64,000 bases of DNA from assembly GCA_964019335.1 (NCBI GenBank), contig OZ025656.1, positions 124,001 to 188,000 of the forward strand, written 5' to 3'. Shown one piece after another: positions 22,103 to 35,800 of the stretch (position 1 is the stretch's first letter; the number at the start of each line of letters is the position of its first letter). The position numbers and the translations under genes were made by a program. This DNA comes from Diplonema japonicum (Eukaryota; Euglenozoa; Diplonemea; Diplonemida; Diplonemidae). Below the pieces are notes generated by a model that was given only the letters and a program-made list of their open reading frames with translations, was not told the origin of the DNA and did no database searches.

Positions 22103-23603
22103 ATGGATTGTTTCTTTGCGATGCTCATCTTCATCGCCTCTGTTGGAGGGGCACTGTTTGGGTATGACACCGGTGTCGTGTCAGGCGCTATGATTCAGAT
22201 AAAAAGCGACTCAGATCAGTATCCTGATGTGGGGGGGATGAACTTATCCAATATCTGGCAAGAGGCGGTGGTGGCGATAACGACGCTGGGGGCGGCGCTG
22301 GGGTCGATGATGTGTGGGTACTTGAACGACAAGTACGGGAGGCGGTGGGTGTGTATTCTAGCGGGTGCTTTGTTTGTGGGTTCCTGTGTGTTGATGGCTC
22401 TGACGCCGAACCTGACTTGGCTATTGATCGGGCGAGGTCTGGTGGGGGTCGCTGTGGGTTTCGCGGCTACAACAGTCCCCATGTACATCGCAGAGGTGGC
22501 GCCCAAGGAAACCCGAGGGAAGCTCATCACAGTGAACAACGTATCGATTGTTGGTGGGCAGGTCATAGCCTCTCTTGTCGCGTGCTACGTCGGGGGCATG
22601 AAGTACCATGACGGGTGGAGGTACATGTTGGCAGCAGGGGCTGTTCCGGGTGTTATTTTGTTTATTGGGTTTATCTTCCTCCCCGAGTCCCCTCGGTGGC
22701 TGATGGCACACGACAGGGCCGATGACGCGAAGGCATGCCTTTTGAAAATCAGAAAAAACTGCGACATCGAAGAAGAGCTCAACGACCTGCGGGAGAGCTT
22801 GCAAAGCTCTGAAGGGAACACCACGTGGTCCGACATCTTCAACGACCGCGGCATAGTACGTGCCTTGAAGGTAGGCTGCGGGCTGCAGCTACTGCAACAG
22901 CTCATTGGAATCAACACAATTATGTATTATTCAGCTACCATTCTACAGAGCAGCAGTAACAGCAACGACCTGTCACCATGGGACTCTAAAAACATCACAG
23001 CTACATGCCTGTCCGCCGCTGTGTCCTTCGCTCAGATGGTGGGCTGCATCTGCGGGATGTTCCTCATCGATAAGTACGGCAGAAAGACCCTCGTTCTCTG
23101 GTCGCTGTTTGGATGCGTTGTGTTTCTCATTGCATTGGGCGGTGCTTTCGTCACCACCATTACCCAAGCATTGCCTGCCATCGCCATGTGCTGCTACCTT
23201 CTCTGCTTCGGTCTCGGCATGGCCGCCATTCCGTGGGTCTTCAACGCTGAGATTTATCCACTCCAAGCACGGGCTAAGTGTGTGGCCTTGGCAACATGTG
23301 TAAACTGGATGTCTAGCTTTGTCATATCCTTCACCTTCCTCTCTCTTTCAGAAGCGATCAGCACCGACAGGTCTGATGCCAAGAACCACCCTGACGGGGC
23401 CTTTTGGTTGTACTCAGTGTTCGGGATGCTTGGCTACGTCTATCTCAAGAAAAATATGCCTGGTATGCAGATGGGGAAAAAGAAGAAGAAGAAGAAACCA
23501 CACAGAAACTAAAAATCTCACACTCGAAGAAATTTCGCACCTTTTCAAACCCGGTGATGAAGAACAGGTTCCGATCCTAGCGAGCGTGCAACAGAAGAAG
23601 TGA
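22103..23603 (+). CDS. MFS sugar / myo-inositol transporter
   Basis: Exons 22103-23462 and 23506-23603 give 485 residues and about 12 membrane spans. Family marks: GGALFGYDTGVVSGAM in span 1, GYLNDKYGRRW after span 2, GRGLVGVAVGF, YIAEVAPKETRG, PESPRWL after span 6, GLQLLQQLIGINTIMYYS, and DKYGRKT. The pattern is nearest to proton-linked inositol transporters (INT/HMIT) of the sugar-porter family; the substrate is not proven. The 43-nt intron (GTATGC...CACACAG) is supported by the join MP-E-TKNLTLEEI, which restores the PETKxLxLEE motif that closes the family. The start lies just inside span 1 with almost no N-terminal tail. A poly-A run precedes the ATG and an acceptor-like CCACAG ends at 22079. 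Confidence 0.92.
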
Positions 23604-24219
23604 GTTCGATAAATGAAGGCGATGATAAAGTGGGGGTAGACTTTATCATTCTTTCTCTCTTAGTTCTGGTTTCGATTCTTTGGACACCCTTCCCCCCCCC
23701 CCCCCCCTTTCTTTTTTGGGGTGAAAACCGCCAGACAAACGGTGGTTTTTGTTTTTGTTTCGTTTCTCTTCACGGCTCCGCAGCAGGCTTCCTGTGTGTA
23801 GCAAAAAAAACAAAAAAAAAGTTGGCGGAGGGGAAGAAATAAATAGGAAAAAGTTGACCCGAAGTAAGTCAGCGGCCCCGTCCTACGCCGGGGAGACTGG
23901 CCTTTCAACAACCTCTTTTAACGCTATTTTCTTACTTTGTTTTATATGTCTTTCCCCCCCCCCCCCCCCCCTCTATCGGGCAACCACGCACGGGTACGAC
24001 GGGCACACTAGGCCTTCCTTTTTGTTTTTTTTTTCTTTTTTTTCCCTTTCTCCCTCTTTCCCCCCTGTAGGGAGGCGAAAGACGAAAAAAAAAAAGAAGA
24101 TGAAGAAAAAGGGAAGAATATCTTTGATCTGGGAATGAAAAGCAAAAAAAAATCTCTCGTCATAAAACCCCCCCCATTTAAAACATTTCTGCCCCCACAA
24201 CCACGTCCATTCCAGGGGG
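23604..24219 (+). other. Spacer before WD40 gene
   Basis: C runs (about 16 nt each near 23692 and 23955), T and A runs, and a short hairpin CCCCG(8 nt)CGGGG at 23876-23893 inside a small normal-complexity patch. The spacer ends in an acceptor TCCATTCCAG at 24215 that leaves only GGGG before the ATG. Confidence 0.5.
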
Positions 24220-27200
24220 ATGAAATCATATGAGGCGATTCTGTCTAAGCATGGAGTGATCCCACACGTACGCGATGAGGACAGCCCCACAGTAAGGAAA
24301 GGTGGCCTAATGCACGGAAGAGACGCTGCAGTTGAGCTCCTGCACGTGATTCAAGAACACCTAGACGACGTCAAAGCCCGGTTCGGAACAAAGAAACACA
24401 ACGCAGAGGGTATCGTGAACATCCTTGCCGGTGAAGTGCAGCGGGTTGCCGGTGAGACGAACCCCGATGGGGTCCCATACTACACCTTAGTGGAAGCTGT
24501 TGTTAAAGCGGCAGAGCCATCTGCTTCGAAGAAGCTACATTGGGACGATGTGTTGAACTTCATGATCGACGCGGGCATGCAAGGATTCACCGCCGACCTT
24601 CCTGACACGTTTAAAGGCTTCACCGAAGTCCTTCCCTTCAACGGTAGCAACCTTGTTGCCTTCCAGATGCTGGTGTACGTCCCTGAGCGCAAGATGATCC
24701 TTGGGAATGAGTTCGGGCACCAACTCCGGTGGATCGACCCCGCGGCAGACTACCTCATCCACGACACAGTCATGACATGTGCCCCTACCGAAGCACGCAC
24801 AGCACCCCCTGCCATCATCTCCTACGACTACCTCCACTCACAAAAATGCATTGTCGTCGGTTGCGGAGACCTTTCCATCGTGCTCTTCAGCATCTCGGGC
24901 AAGCTCATCTACAGACACCACGTCGACACCACCATGACAGCCGTCCGATGTCTTAAAGGCAAGCTTTACACAGGCGATCGTGATGGCAAAGTCTGGTTCT
25001 GGAGCCTCAAACGGGAGTACCCTGCTGGTGGACTGGCGGAAAAGGCGAAGGCTGGTAACGTGGCGTTGGGTGCCATCCCCATACCCGTCCCTACCATCAA
25101 GGCGCCTGCCCACGAAGCTGCTGTCACTGACATCCGGTGGCTTGAGTCCCGCCACTGCCTCATCACGTCGTCAACAGACCAAACCATCACCATCCTGTCT
25201 CCAGAGGGCAAGGTCGTCCGTTCCCTCAGGTAGGTGTGCTTAGCTCTTATTTACCACCACACTAGGCACGCCAACGGGTCACCTATTTCCGGCCTGGCCT
25301 TCTCTGAGATGTGTGACATGCTCCTCAGGTATGACACTCACCTTAACCTATTTACACACAGCTACGGCAGCAGCACCGACCCATACGTGTGGCGTCTGTC
25401 CAACACAGAGCACAAGCCTTTCAAACTGACAGATTCGCAAAAGCCGCATGTCTGCTCCCTCAGTGGCATTCAGTGTGTTGATGGAACTACGCAGGTTATC
25501 AGCTGCGACATCCGTGGGATGGTGAAGGTGTGGTGCTTGAGATCCTTTGCGTGTCTGCAGACTCTGCAGTGTGGAGTGGTCGTTAACTCCGTCAAAGGCC
25601 AGCTCAGTCCAGCAAAGTCGCTCACCATCATCCCCGAGCAGCGGCAAATTGTAGTGGCGAACACAATGCGTGCGTGGGTGTTTGAGTACGATGCGATGGT
25701 GGGGAACTCTCTTGGGCTGCGGCAGTCGGCTCATGACTCAACAGTCGCTGCTATGGAATACAACCCGGCGGACAACACAATGGTTACCTTTGCGGGGTAC
25801 ACCGTGAGCGTGTGGTGCCTCACGACTGGGAAGCAGCTCGCGAGGTACGACCTACCGCACGAGGTGACTAGTGGCTGTCTGACAGAAGACGGGATCCACT
25901 TCATTGTTGGCAGGCCGCTTGGGCTGCTGTCCGTGTACAACCTGGCGTCGGGGAAGTGGATACGGGACCTTGCAAGCTGCCACACGTCAGACATCACGAC
26001 TGTAACCATGTGCAAGGGGAAGCGCGCAGTGCTGAGCACAGCGTGGGACGGGACGGTGTTCTTGACAACACTTGACGAGCATAGGTTCCCCAATTCTGCA
26101 GAGGCTGGTGTTGAAAATGGTTCAGGATGGGCACCCAGCGGGCGAAGCCCCCATCATGGATACGAGAACCTGAATGACAAGCCTGTGGACGGGAAGTGCG
26201 GGGCATACTCCGCCACTTTGGGGCTGTGTGCTGTTGGCGATGTTAAAGATTCGGTCACCTTGTGGGGCACACCCAAGGACACAACCATCGACCTAAGGGC
26301 CTTTGCAAAATGTCAATCAGAAAATGCTGCGCTAGCCGCAGATGCTGCCGTCCTGCGTGAGGTAACATCAGTCCACTTCGTCTCTCCTTACCCTGTCCTT
26401 GTGTCCTCCAATTCGATAGGGCACATTCATGTCTTCTCTGTTGCGCCATATCCATATCCCAACCAGTGCCTCTCCTGGTGGTCCAACACTGCCTCCCAGA
26501 GAGGTTCAAAAACCGTCATAGGTGTTTCCTGTTTGTGTCTGATGAAGGCTTACGACAGTATTCTACTGTACTCGGGTGACGACGAAGGGTACGTTTCTTG
26601 CTACAACATTGGTCTGGTGCTTCGCGAGTATGGGATCATGGGTAGGAAGATTATCCCGGAACCGTACCCGGACCCATCAAAGCATTCAGTACATGTGGTG
26701 CAGAGATGGCGTAGCCATGCCGGGGGAGTGCATAGTCTTGTGTGTGTGGAAGAACGGAGTGTGATAGTGAGCTGCAGTAGTGATAGACAGGTTGCCGTGT
26801 GGTCCATGAACGGCGTTCTTGTTGGGTCGTTGGACCAAAATGGAACTGCGCCGTATGGGATAATGCCTGGCAGGGTGGACATTGCGGAGGGCATGATGAA
26901 ACCTGCTGATTACGACGAGCGGAGCGACGTGTGCAAAGAACCGGAGACACCGCTGTCTGGCGACTTTGATTTCCCGTCCACTGTGCAGAGCACGAAGCCG
27001 TCGCTTAAGATCCAACCGAAGTTCAGGATGGGGCCAGGGTCAGTGCGGAGGGGATCGCGTCGCTCAACATCGAAACGTGGAAGCAAACTGGGCTTCGGGG
27101 AGACAGGAAGCAGGAAACAAAGTATAGGCGGATGGACCGCACAGATGGAAGCAGCTTCTGTGAAGTTCAACGTGCCAAATGACGCTGCTTCTGTGGGTGA

Positions 27201-27738
27201 CACTGCTTTGCCAAAGTCGCCAAAATCACCGAGATCTCCAAAGCCAAGGTTACCAACGTTAGCAAGCCAACGGGGAGGGGGCAGTGTGAAGTCGTTTGGG
27301 AGCAGGAGGAGCAAGCACCTTACATCGCCGACATCCCCCTCACCACCGTCGCTGTCGGCAAGACGAGAAAGTGCTGCTCGGCCGCCTTCTTTAATGCGCA
27401 ATGAGTCGACTCGGTTCCTCCCCGAAGGCTACTTGTCGATCCTGTCGGGCTCCTCCGATGACGGCCTGCAGCCTTCCATGTTGACCATGTCAGGCACACC
27501 GAACAAAGACGTGCTCGAGTCTCCTTCATTGTCTTCCTTCCTACCACCCGGCAGCCTCGAGTACCACACTAAAATGAAGCAGCCGCCCAAACCCACTCTA
27601 CAAGTTGAGATCACGAACCGCCTGACAGGGCAGTCTAAGGTCCTGCTCCTCAACAACACACCGAAAAAGAAGAAACCGCCCCCCAAGCCTTCATTACCTT
27701 GGTGGGAAGAGCTAGAACAGTTCCAGCTTCCTGTGTGA
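24220..27738 (+). CDS. WD40 beta-propeller protein, WDR49/WDR64-like
   Basis: Exons 24220-25229, 25266-25328 and 25362-27738 give 1149 residues. The first 120 residues are helical and end in LHWDDVLNFMIDAGM, as in the EF-hand-like front part of WDR49/WDR64/EFCAB8 proteins. From residue 140 to about 890 come degenerate WD repeats, probably two propellers (for example DGKVWFW, IRGMVKVWCL, GYTVSVWCL, DRQVAVWSM). The tail (900-1149) is Ser/Pro/Lys-rich with SPKSPRSPKPR and a terminal Trp-Trp motif. The group is mostly found in ciliated organisms, so a flagellar role is plausible but inferred. Intron 2 (33 nt) keeps the frame and is less certain than intron 1. Confidence 0.75.
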
Positions 27739-28141
27739 ACATTTTTTTTTTTTTTAAATACTTATACTTATAACACGGATCGCTCCTTTGTGCTGAAAAG
27801 GTCCGTTGCTTATGCTCCTGTAAAGGTGTTCTCCCCCCCCCCCCCCCCCCCAGTCCCACAATTCAAAATGTTTTGTTATTCATTCACTTCGTTCTGTGTT
27901 CCCCATCTGTATCCTGTTTTTTTTTCTCCCCTCCCTTCCCTGTGTTTTTTGTTTAGTTCTTCTTTTAATTCTTGTAAGACAAGGACAGAAAAAAAAAAGA
28001 AGAATAAAAAACACCATCTTCCTTCACGACCGGGTTCGTCTACTTTGCGCCAAGTTGCTCTTATTTATTTTTATACTTATTCCCTTCCTTATGTTTTCGT
28101 ATCCATCACAGTCTCAGGCACACAGGGAGCTCGGCAGTAAG
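27739..28141 (+). other. Spacer before coatomer alpha gene
   Basis: Contains a T run, a C run near 27833-27852 followed by an AG, and a pyrimidine-rich stretch ending ATCCATCACAG at 28111, the probable acceptor for the COPI alpha message. No gene is seen. Confidence 0.5.
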
Positions 28142-31100
28142 ATGGCTGCGGAAACATCGTCGAGTGCGATGATGGTGAAGTTCGAGACGAGGTCGAACAG
28201 AGTGAAGGGTCTGAGCTTCCACCCTAAGAGGCCGTGGATCTTGGCTTCGCTTCACAACGGTGCAATTCAGCTGTGGGACTACCGAATGGGTTCGCTCATC
28301 GACAGGTTTGAGGAGCACGACGGGCCTGTGAGAGGGATTGACTTCCATTCCAACCAGCCCCTCTTCGTGTCCGGTGGTGATGATTTCAAAATCAAACTGT
28401 GGAACTACAAGCTGAGGCGATGCCTCTTCACCCTCACAGGGCATCTTGACTATGTTCGTACTGTGCAGTTCCACAGCAGGCTTCCTTGGGTTGTCTCTGC
28501 TTCCGATGACCAGACTCTCCGTATCTGGAACTGGCAGGGTCGTTCTTGCATGAGCGTGCTCACAGGGCACAACCACTACGTCATGAGCGCGCAGTTCCAC
28601 CCCAGAAGGGACCTTGTGGTGTCCGCTTCGCTGGACCAGACCCTCCGCCTGTGGGACGTCTACCAGCTCAAGTCGCACAGCAGGAACCAGACCTTCGCGG
28701 GCAACATGACGCAAGACTTCTTCGGTGGGTCGGACGTCCAGCTGAAGTTCATGCTCGACGGGCACGAGAGGGGTGTGAACTACGCCTCATTCCATCCTAC
28801 ACTGCCCTTCATCGTGTCAGGTGCTGACGACAGGACCATCAAGATCTGGAGGGTTGAAGAGACTCGCGCCTACGAGATCGAGCACTTCAGGGGACACACC
28901 AGCAACGTGTCGTGCGTGATGTACTTCAAGGACTACGTGGTGTCCAACAGTGAGGACAGGTCCATCAGGGTGTGGGATGTGAAGACAAGGTCCCCCATCT
29001 ACGCGTCGAGAAGGGAGAACGACCGTTTCTGGATTCTTGCTGTGCACCAGGGCAGGAACCTCATTGCCGCAGGGCACGACACAGGAATGATCGTGTTCAA
29101 GCTTGAGCGTGAGCGTCCTGCTATGCAGATTGTGGACAACACCCTCTACTGGGTGAGGCAGAACTCTGGCGACAGGCAGCTCCGTGCCTACGACTTCGCC
29201 ACGAAGACTGAGACCCCTGTGCTGACGTTGAACCGCCGTCAGATCTACCCACCCCACACAATGTCTTTCTGCAAGGAGGAGAACATGGTGGTCTTCTACT
29301 ACGGCATGGACGGGGGCACCTTCGAGCTGTACCCTGTGGGCAAGAGCAGCGTGAGCAACGATGATGTCAGGAGGGGCTTCTACACATCTGCTGTGTTCTT
29401 CAAGCGCAACAAGTTCGCTGTGCTTGACAAAGGCCGCCAGATTATCATCAAGAACACCCAGAACAACATCCTGTCCGTGCTGCCCCCTGTGCACAACACC
29501 AACCAGATCTTCTGGGCCCCCAACAACATGTTGCTGCTAAGGAGCGACGACAAGGTCTACATGTTCGACCCCCACCTCAAGAACGTCACAGCGCAAGCGA
29601 CCGCGGCAAAGGTGAAGTACGTTGTGTGGTCACCCGACAAGGGCCAGTCCAAGGTGGCGCTTCTCTCCAAGCATGCCATCAGTGTCTTCACCAAAAAGGG
29701 TTTGAAGAGCGTGTGCTCCCTGCATGAGGGCAGCAGGATCAAGAGCGCCTGCTTCGACGAAAAGGCGATTGTGCTGTTGTACACCACTCTCAACCACATC
29801 AAGTACTGCCTCCCCAACGGCGACACCGGTACCATCGGGACCCTCGAGGCCCCCATCTACTTGGTCAGCGTGGAGAACAACGAAGTGTCCTACATCAACA
29901 GGGAGGGTGCCTTCTGCACCATGAAGCTCGACACCACCGAGTACCGCTTCAAGCTGGCTCTCCTCAATGAGAGGTGGAATGAGGTCCTCAAGATAGTGAA
30001 GACCACCCGCATCTATGGCCAGGCCCTTGTGTCGTACTTGCAGCAGAGGGGCTTCCCTGAGGTGGCCATGCATTTTGTGAAGGACCCCAAGATTAGGTTC
30101 AAGCTAGCTGTTGACTGCGGCAACCTGGATGACGCTTTGGAGTGCGCGGAGCAGTTGAAGAATGAGGAGGCATGGACGAAGCTTGCTCAGGCTGCTTTGG
30201 CTCACGGGAAGGTGCAGCTCATGAACACGTCGCTCTCCAAGACTGGCAGTGGCAACGCTTACCAGAAGCTGTCGTTCATGCACTTCCTGCTTGGTAACAA
30301 CGAGAAGTCGAGAGACTTTGCAGACATGCAGCGTGACGACGTCAACGTGAGGTTCCAGGCCGCGCTCTTCACCGGAGATGCTGAGGCAAGAGTGAAGCTG
30401 CTAGAGGAAGCCGGGCAGTTCACACTGGCGCATCAGGTGGCTGTCCGCCATGGCATGAAGGAGAAGGCAAACAGCTTACTGAGGCAGGCAGGCTCCGCAG
30501 TACAGGAGGCGATGGAGTTGCCACCTGTTGATGAAGATGAGGAGGATGAGGAGACTGAGGATATCCAGATGACAAGGTCGCGCATGGAGATGAAGGCGAA
30601 GGAGAAGGCGTTCGAAGTGGCGGGCTTGATGTCGTCTGTGACAGGCTCAGTGCTGCAGCTACCTACCAACAGAGCCATCAGCAGCGACTGGCCGATGACT
30701 CGCATTGACGAGAGCCCAGTGATGGTGGCTCTCAGGAAAGGCATCACTGACAGCCCCACTGCCGAGCCCTTCGGGGGTGGTGGTGGTGGTGGTGGTGAAG
30801 GCGACTGGGCAGGAGGTGACCTGGACGACCTTGACTCGTCCCCTGGCGAGTGGAAGACGGGCGATGTGGGCGGCGACTCTCTCTCCAGCGACTCGGGAGC
30901 ATTGGGCGACGAGTGGGGTATGGACGACAACCTCATCGAAGTCGAGGCCGACGACATCTTGGTCGCTGGGAAGGGCGACAAGATGCCCAGCTCAGGCAGG
31001 AGCATCCCCAAGCTGTGGTGCGAGAACTCCAAGCACGCTGTGGACCACATCGCTGCTGGGAACTTCGAGTCTGGGATGAAGCTCATGAAGACTCAGTTCG

Positions 31101-32031
31101 GCATCAAGGACTTCACCCCACTGAAGGACTACTTCATGCAATGCTTCATCTCTGCCACTGGGACCTCTACCATGCCTGGTCTTCTCCCCTCTCACCTGAG
31201 CTACCAGAACAGGTCTGACCAACTGCCGCTGGGTGCCATCTCTTTGGCCGCCGTTCAGGAGAGATGCAAGGCTGCTGGTAAGCTAACCACAGAAGGGAAA
31301 TTCAGTGAGGCGTACAAGGCGTGCCGCACGGCGCTGCAGCTTTCAGTATTCTTGGTTTGCAACGAGCAGGAGGCTGTGGAGAAGGCTAACCTGGTGAAGA
31401 AGGCAAGGAACTACGGGAGCGCGTGCTCGGTCCATGTTGCGAGGAGCTCCATGACAGACTCGGTGAAGTGCGGTGAGATGGCTGCGTACTTCACGCACTT
31501 CGAGATGGAGCCCAACCACATGGCACTGGCACTCAAGTTTGCCATGCTTGATACGTACAAAAGGAAGTTCTTCAACACTTCGGCTAAACTCGCTAAGAGG
31601 CTGCTGGACTTCAGCCCGGACTCCAAGCTTATGTTGCAAGCGAAGAAGGTGTTGGCGAATGGAGAGGTAAAGGATGATGAACAACCTGTATGGCACACCA
31701 TGCACGCTACAACTCCACACCACACACACAGCTCAACTACGATGCCCGCAACCCGTTTGAGGTGTGCATCAAGTCCTGGGAGCCCATGTACGCGGTATGT
31801 ATTATGAAAGTTTGCTTGTAGTAATTTCTTTTTGTACCTCCAGGGTACCGTGACGCCCATCAGGTGCAGTTGCTGCCAGGCCCCTGCTATGCCTAAGTTC
31901 AATGGTATGAAAAAAAAAAGGGTGATGGAAAGGGGAACCTTTTTTTTTTTAAAGGTGAACTCTGCGACATTTGCAAGATCGGTGAGTTAGGTAGGGACGC
32001 TACGGGTCCCCCGAAGCCTCAGAGCTGGTGA
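28142..32031 (+). CDS. COPA: Coatomer subunit alpha (COPI)
   Basis: Exons 28142-31666, 31732-31794, 31844-31904 and 31955-32031 give 1241 residues (human 1224). The N-terminal WD40 propeller (residues 10-330) starts KFETRSNRVKGLSFHPKRPW and binds dilysine cargo tails; a second propeller, the alpha-solenoid and the COPI C-terminal domain follow. The acidic linker around residues 800-950 has a Gly run (FGGGGGGGG). The last 90 residues are spread over four exons; joined, they read LNYDARNPFEVC, GTVTPIRCSCC and GELCDICKIGELGRD, which match the end of known alpha-COP. The spliced protein is needed for the epsilon-COP-binding tail. The start at 28142 is chosen over an upstream in-frame ATG because of the acceptor at 28111. 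Confidence 0.95.
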
Positions 32032-32849
32032 GCAAAAAGGGGACAGTAAATAAAAAAAAAAAAAGAAGGGGAAAAAAAAATATATATATAAAATATGGAA
32101 CTCAGCAGAACATTGTAGATTTCTTATCTGTATGATGTTTGGTGTCGTCTCATAAGAAGGAAAAAAAAAAAAAAAAAAGAAAAAAAGAGAGATTAGTGTT
32201 TTCGGATCGGTATCTTTCGGGGTTTTTTGTTTTTTTTTTGTTTTTTACTTCTCCCTTTTCTTTGTCGTTCCCCTCCCCCAACAAAAAAAAATGCCAACTT
32301 TTATTTCGCATCTCGTCCCTTAAGAGGGAAGGAAAAAGACAGGACAACAGGAGGGGGAATAGGTTCAATGAAATACAAGAGTGTTAATCCCCTCCCCTTC
32401 CCCCTTCCCCCTTCCCCCTTCCCCCCCCCCCCCCCCCTTCTCTGCTTCATGTTAACAACATTTGTCTTTCGCCTCCTCTGGCTTATTGCTGAACTGAAAC
32501 TAAGAAGAGGGGCCAGCCAAAGGGATTGAGAAACCAGCAATTGCCCCTCCCCCAATTCCTTGTGAGAAGTACACGCAAGATTCTTTTTATTTTATTTTTC
32601 TTTACTTCATGACCAGTCTATCCCCCCTGCCCGTCCCTCTTTTTTTTCTTCTTTTTTTTGTCCCCCATTTCTTTTTATTCTGAGCTATTTGGCAAAACTG
32701 ACAAAAAGAAAGAGGGGTGGAGAACCGCTAAATCTTATTTTTGTTTGCGGGTAAACCAAAACAAAAGGGGGTTGGGGTGAAGTGATGCGAAAAATATAAA
32801 AAAAAATATACATAAAAAAAAAACTCTTTTTCATATCAACACGAAAAAG
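32032..32849. other. Spacer between COPI alpha and MORN genes
   Basis: A/T runs, a CCCCTTC-type tandem tract with C runs at about 32389-32438, and otherwise plain sequence. A clear acceptor before the ATG at 32850 is not visible; only weak AGs occur. Nothing coding is seen. Confidence 0.5.
32389..32438 (+). repeat. CCCCTTC-type tandem repeat
   Basis: Several copies of a 7-nt unit of C and T run into a long C run. Confidence 0.7.
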
Positions 32850-35800
32850 ATGAGCAGTGCCACTAATGTAACAGAATACATAGTGAAGCAAGGCATACAG
32901 AAATGTGTGGATAGTGGAAGCAACAGCACGGTGTGTTCGGTCCCTACGGCGACAGCGTATTTGGAGGATGGGAACGAAGGGAACACAGAGATTGCCTTAG
33001 CGATGATGTGCATCGGTGTGGTTTGGTGTGCTGGGTGGGTCGTGATCGCAAAGTACACAGTCGAAGATGGGTACTTGGAGGGTACGCGTTGCGTTGAGAG
33101 CCGCGACTCGCCCACACAGCGATCTGTTCTCTCTTTTGTGATTTTTGCACTTGAGATGCCGCAGCTCATGGCCGTGTCCTTCAGCCTTGCCCTTTCCAAC
33201 GGTTACTCCACCAGCATGTCCTCCATACAGGAGACCCTCCACTACTGGCTCCTCATCGTACCTGGTGAACGAGAACCTGTCTTCTTCACTCTTATCCTCT
33301 TCGTTGCCTTTGCAACCCTACTCCTCTATTACCCTGTGTTCCTCGCGGTCATCTCACCTAAAAGGTACACAGCATTCGTCGAGGCGCTCTCCTATGGGCA
33401 CGTGCTTGTATTGGAGTGGACTCGTGATGTTTATCTTTATGTTGTGCCCTTGCCTGTGTTCGTTCATCTTGTTTACCCTTACTTCTGTTCCTATTACGAG
33501 GAGGCTCCTCTTGGTCTTGGTGAGGACCCCACTATGTACGGGTACACAGACATTAAGTGCTGGGGCGACGCGCACTTCACACGGATGGTTATCGGGCTGA
33601 TCTTTTTCGCGATCTACTACGCCGGGTCCCTTGCGGCCAGTGCCATTCCTGTTATGGTTCGGAAAACAACGGACCTCCAGGTCCACGGACGGTACACAGC
33701 GGCCACCATTCAGATCAAGCTGTGGCTTGCCTTGATGCTGTGCGGGTTCGGTCGGAACCACAAATGGTGGCACTTGATGACTACCCTGCCTGCGTTGGTG
33801 TCCCTCTTCGCTCTTGGGATCACCATGCGGCCCTACCTAGTCGAGAGGGTCAATTTCCAAAGAGCATGCATGTGCATGTTCTCTGTCTGGGTTTGCATTG
33901 CGAACATCTTCGTCGCCGGGATGGATGACCCCACCGCCACCACGCCCTTGCGCATGGCAGTCTTCGGAACGCTGATACTATTCTTCATGTGCGCGATACG
34001 CTACATCCTCATCCCTGAGACAAAGGTCTTCCCCCCCATTGCATCTGAGGGTGGCACGTATGAAGGTGGTATCTCTCTCGGCACCTTATGGCGACACGGG
34101 TACGGAACACAGCACTGGGAAGACAAGGCAGAGTACGTGGGCTCCTGGTGGCTCGGGGAGATCACTGGGAAGGGGGTCTTACGGCTCGCCAACCTGATGT
34201 ACTACGAAGGCCACTGGATCAAGGGGAACAGGCATGGGTTTGGAAAGACAACCATCGTAGGCGACGACGAGGTGGAGTACGAGGGATACTTCAAAAACGA
34301 CGTGTTCGAAGGCTTCGGGAAGAAGACGTATAAAGACAGGGAAGTGTACGAAGGCTCGTGGCACAAAGGGAAAGAGCACGGGCGGGGTGTGTGGCACTTT
34401 AGCGATGGGTCGACCTTGCACGCCATATGGGTCGACGGGCTGATCACGCTGCCGGACGACGCTCACCTCACGAAAGATGTGGTGCAGGGCCCCAAGCGGT
34501 ACGGTGTGCAACACGGCTTGGGGAAAAGAACCTACGAAGACGGAGGCCTCTATGAAGGGTCGTTCTGTGCAGGGGCACGCCATGGCGACGGGCACATGAA
34601 GTATGCTGATGGGTCCGAGTACATGGGCTCCTGGTCAAACAACATGCGCCATGGCGAAGGTGTGCAAGAAGAGCTCAATGGCGACAGCTACGATGGGTAC
34701 TTCAAGAACGATAAGCCCGATGGGTACGGTGCGCACACGACTGACGAGGTTTACGAAGGGAACTTCCAGAACGGCATCCGCACTGGATATGGGAAGTGCA
34801 CCTCCCCCGACGGCACGTCTTACGTGGGTTCATGGCAAGACGGGATGTACTCTGGCATGGGTCTTGTGATCTACCCCAACTCCGATGAGTACGAAGGCTC
34901 GTGGCTGAAGGGCAAGCGCCATGGTAACCCAGGTTCGTATCGGTTCAGTAACGGCGACGTGTACCATGGGGAGTTTGTGGGGGACACTCTCAACGGGGAA
35001 GGTGAGCTTATTCTCGCGGACGTGGGCACCTACAATGGCCCCTTCAAAGATGGGAAACGAGAGGGGAAGGGCGTCTTCGAGTGGCTCGACGGCTCAATCT
35101 ACGAAGGGGAGTGGTCCTCCAGCAGGATGAACGGACAAGGCGTCATGAGCTTCCGATCTGACCTACCAGTATCGTCCATCAGGGATGCGTCGATCTCTGT
35201 GAGTATCTTCATGAGCAGCCCCGACGACGAGGATCCTGTACCCCACGAGGATGCTGTTGCAAGAAGTGCAGGCGGTGCCCCGGTGTTGGTTGGCATTGTA
35301 GGGGGTAAGTACGAGGGAACATGGGCAGACGGCAAGATGCACGGCTCGGGGAAAGTGGTGTTTGCGGATGGCTCGCACTACGAAGGTGACTGGGCGTTCA
35401 ACCGCCCGCAAGGGAAAGGCACCCGCCACTATGCATCGGGTGACGTCTACAAGGGGGCCTGGCACGACGGACGCAGGCAGGGGATAGGGGAGCTTACACA
35501 TCTCGACGGGAGGGTCTTCTTGGGGCAGTTCGCTAATGACTTGCGTCATGGCGCCGGTAAGCTGTCGCACACGAGCAGCAGCAATGTGACGCGCGGGTAC
35601 TGGCACAACGACATGTACGTGGGACCGTCACTGGAACACTTCACCGCGTCATGCGCCAAGCCAGCCTTCCACCCATTGATGCCTGAAGTAGCGGCCACCG
35701 AGACGGAGTCAGTACCCCCGACGCTAGACGGTACCTGCCATGAATTCGAGAGCATCGGGATCCCTGCCCCCATCGACACCCTCGCACTGGAAGAACCTGA

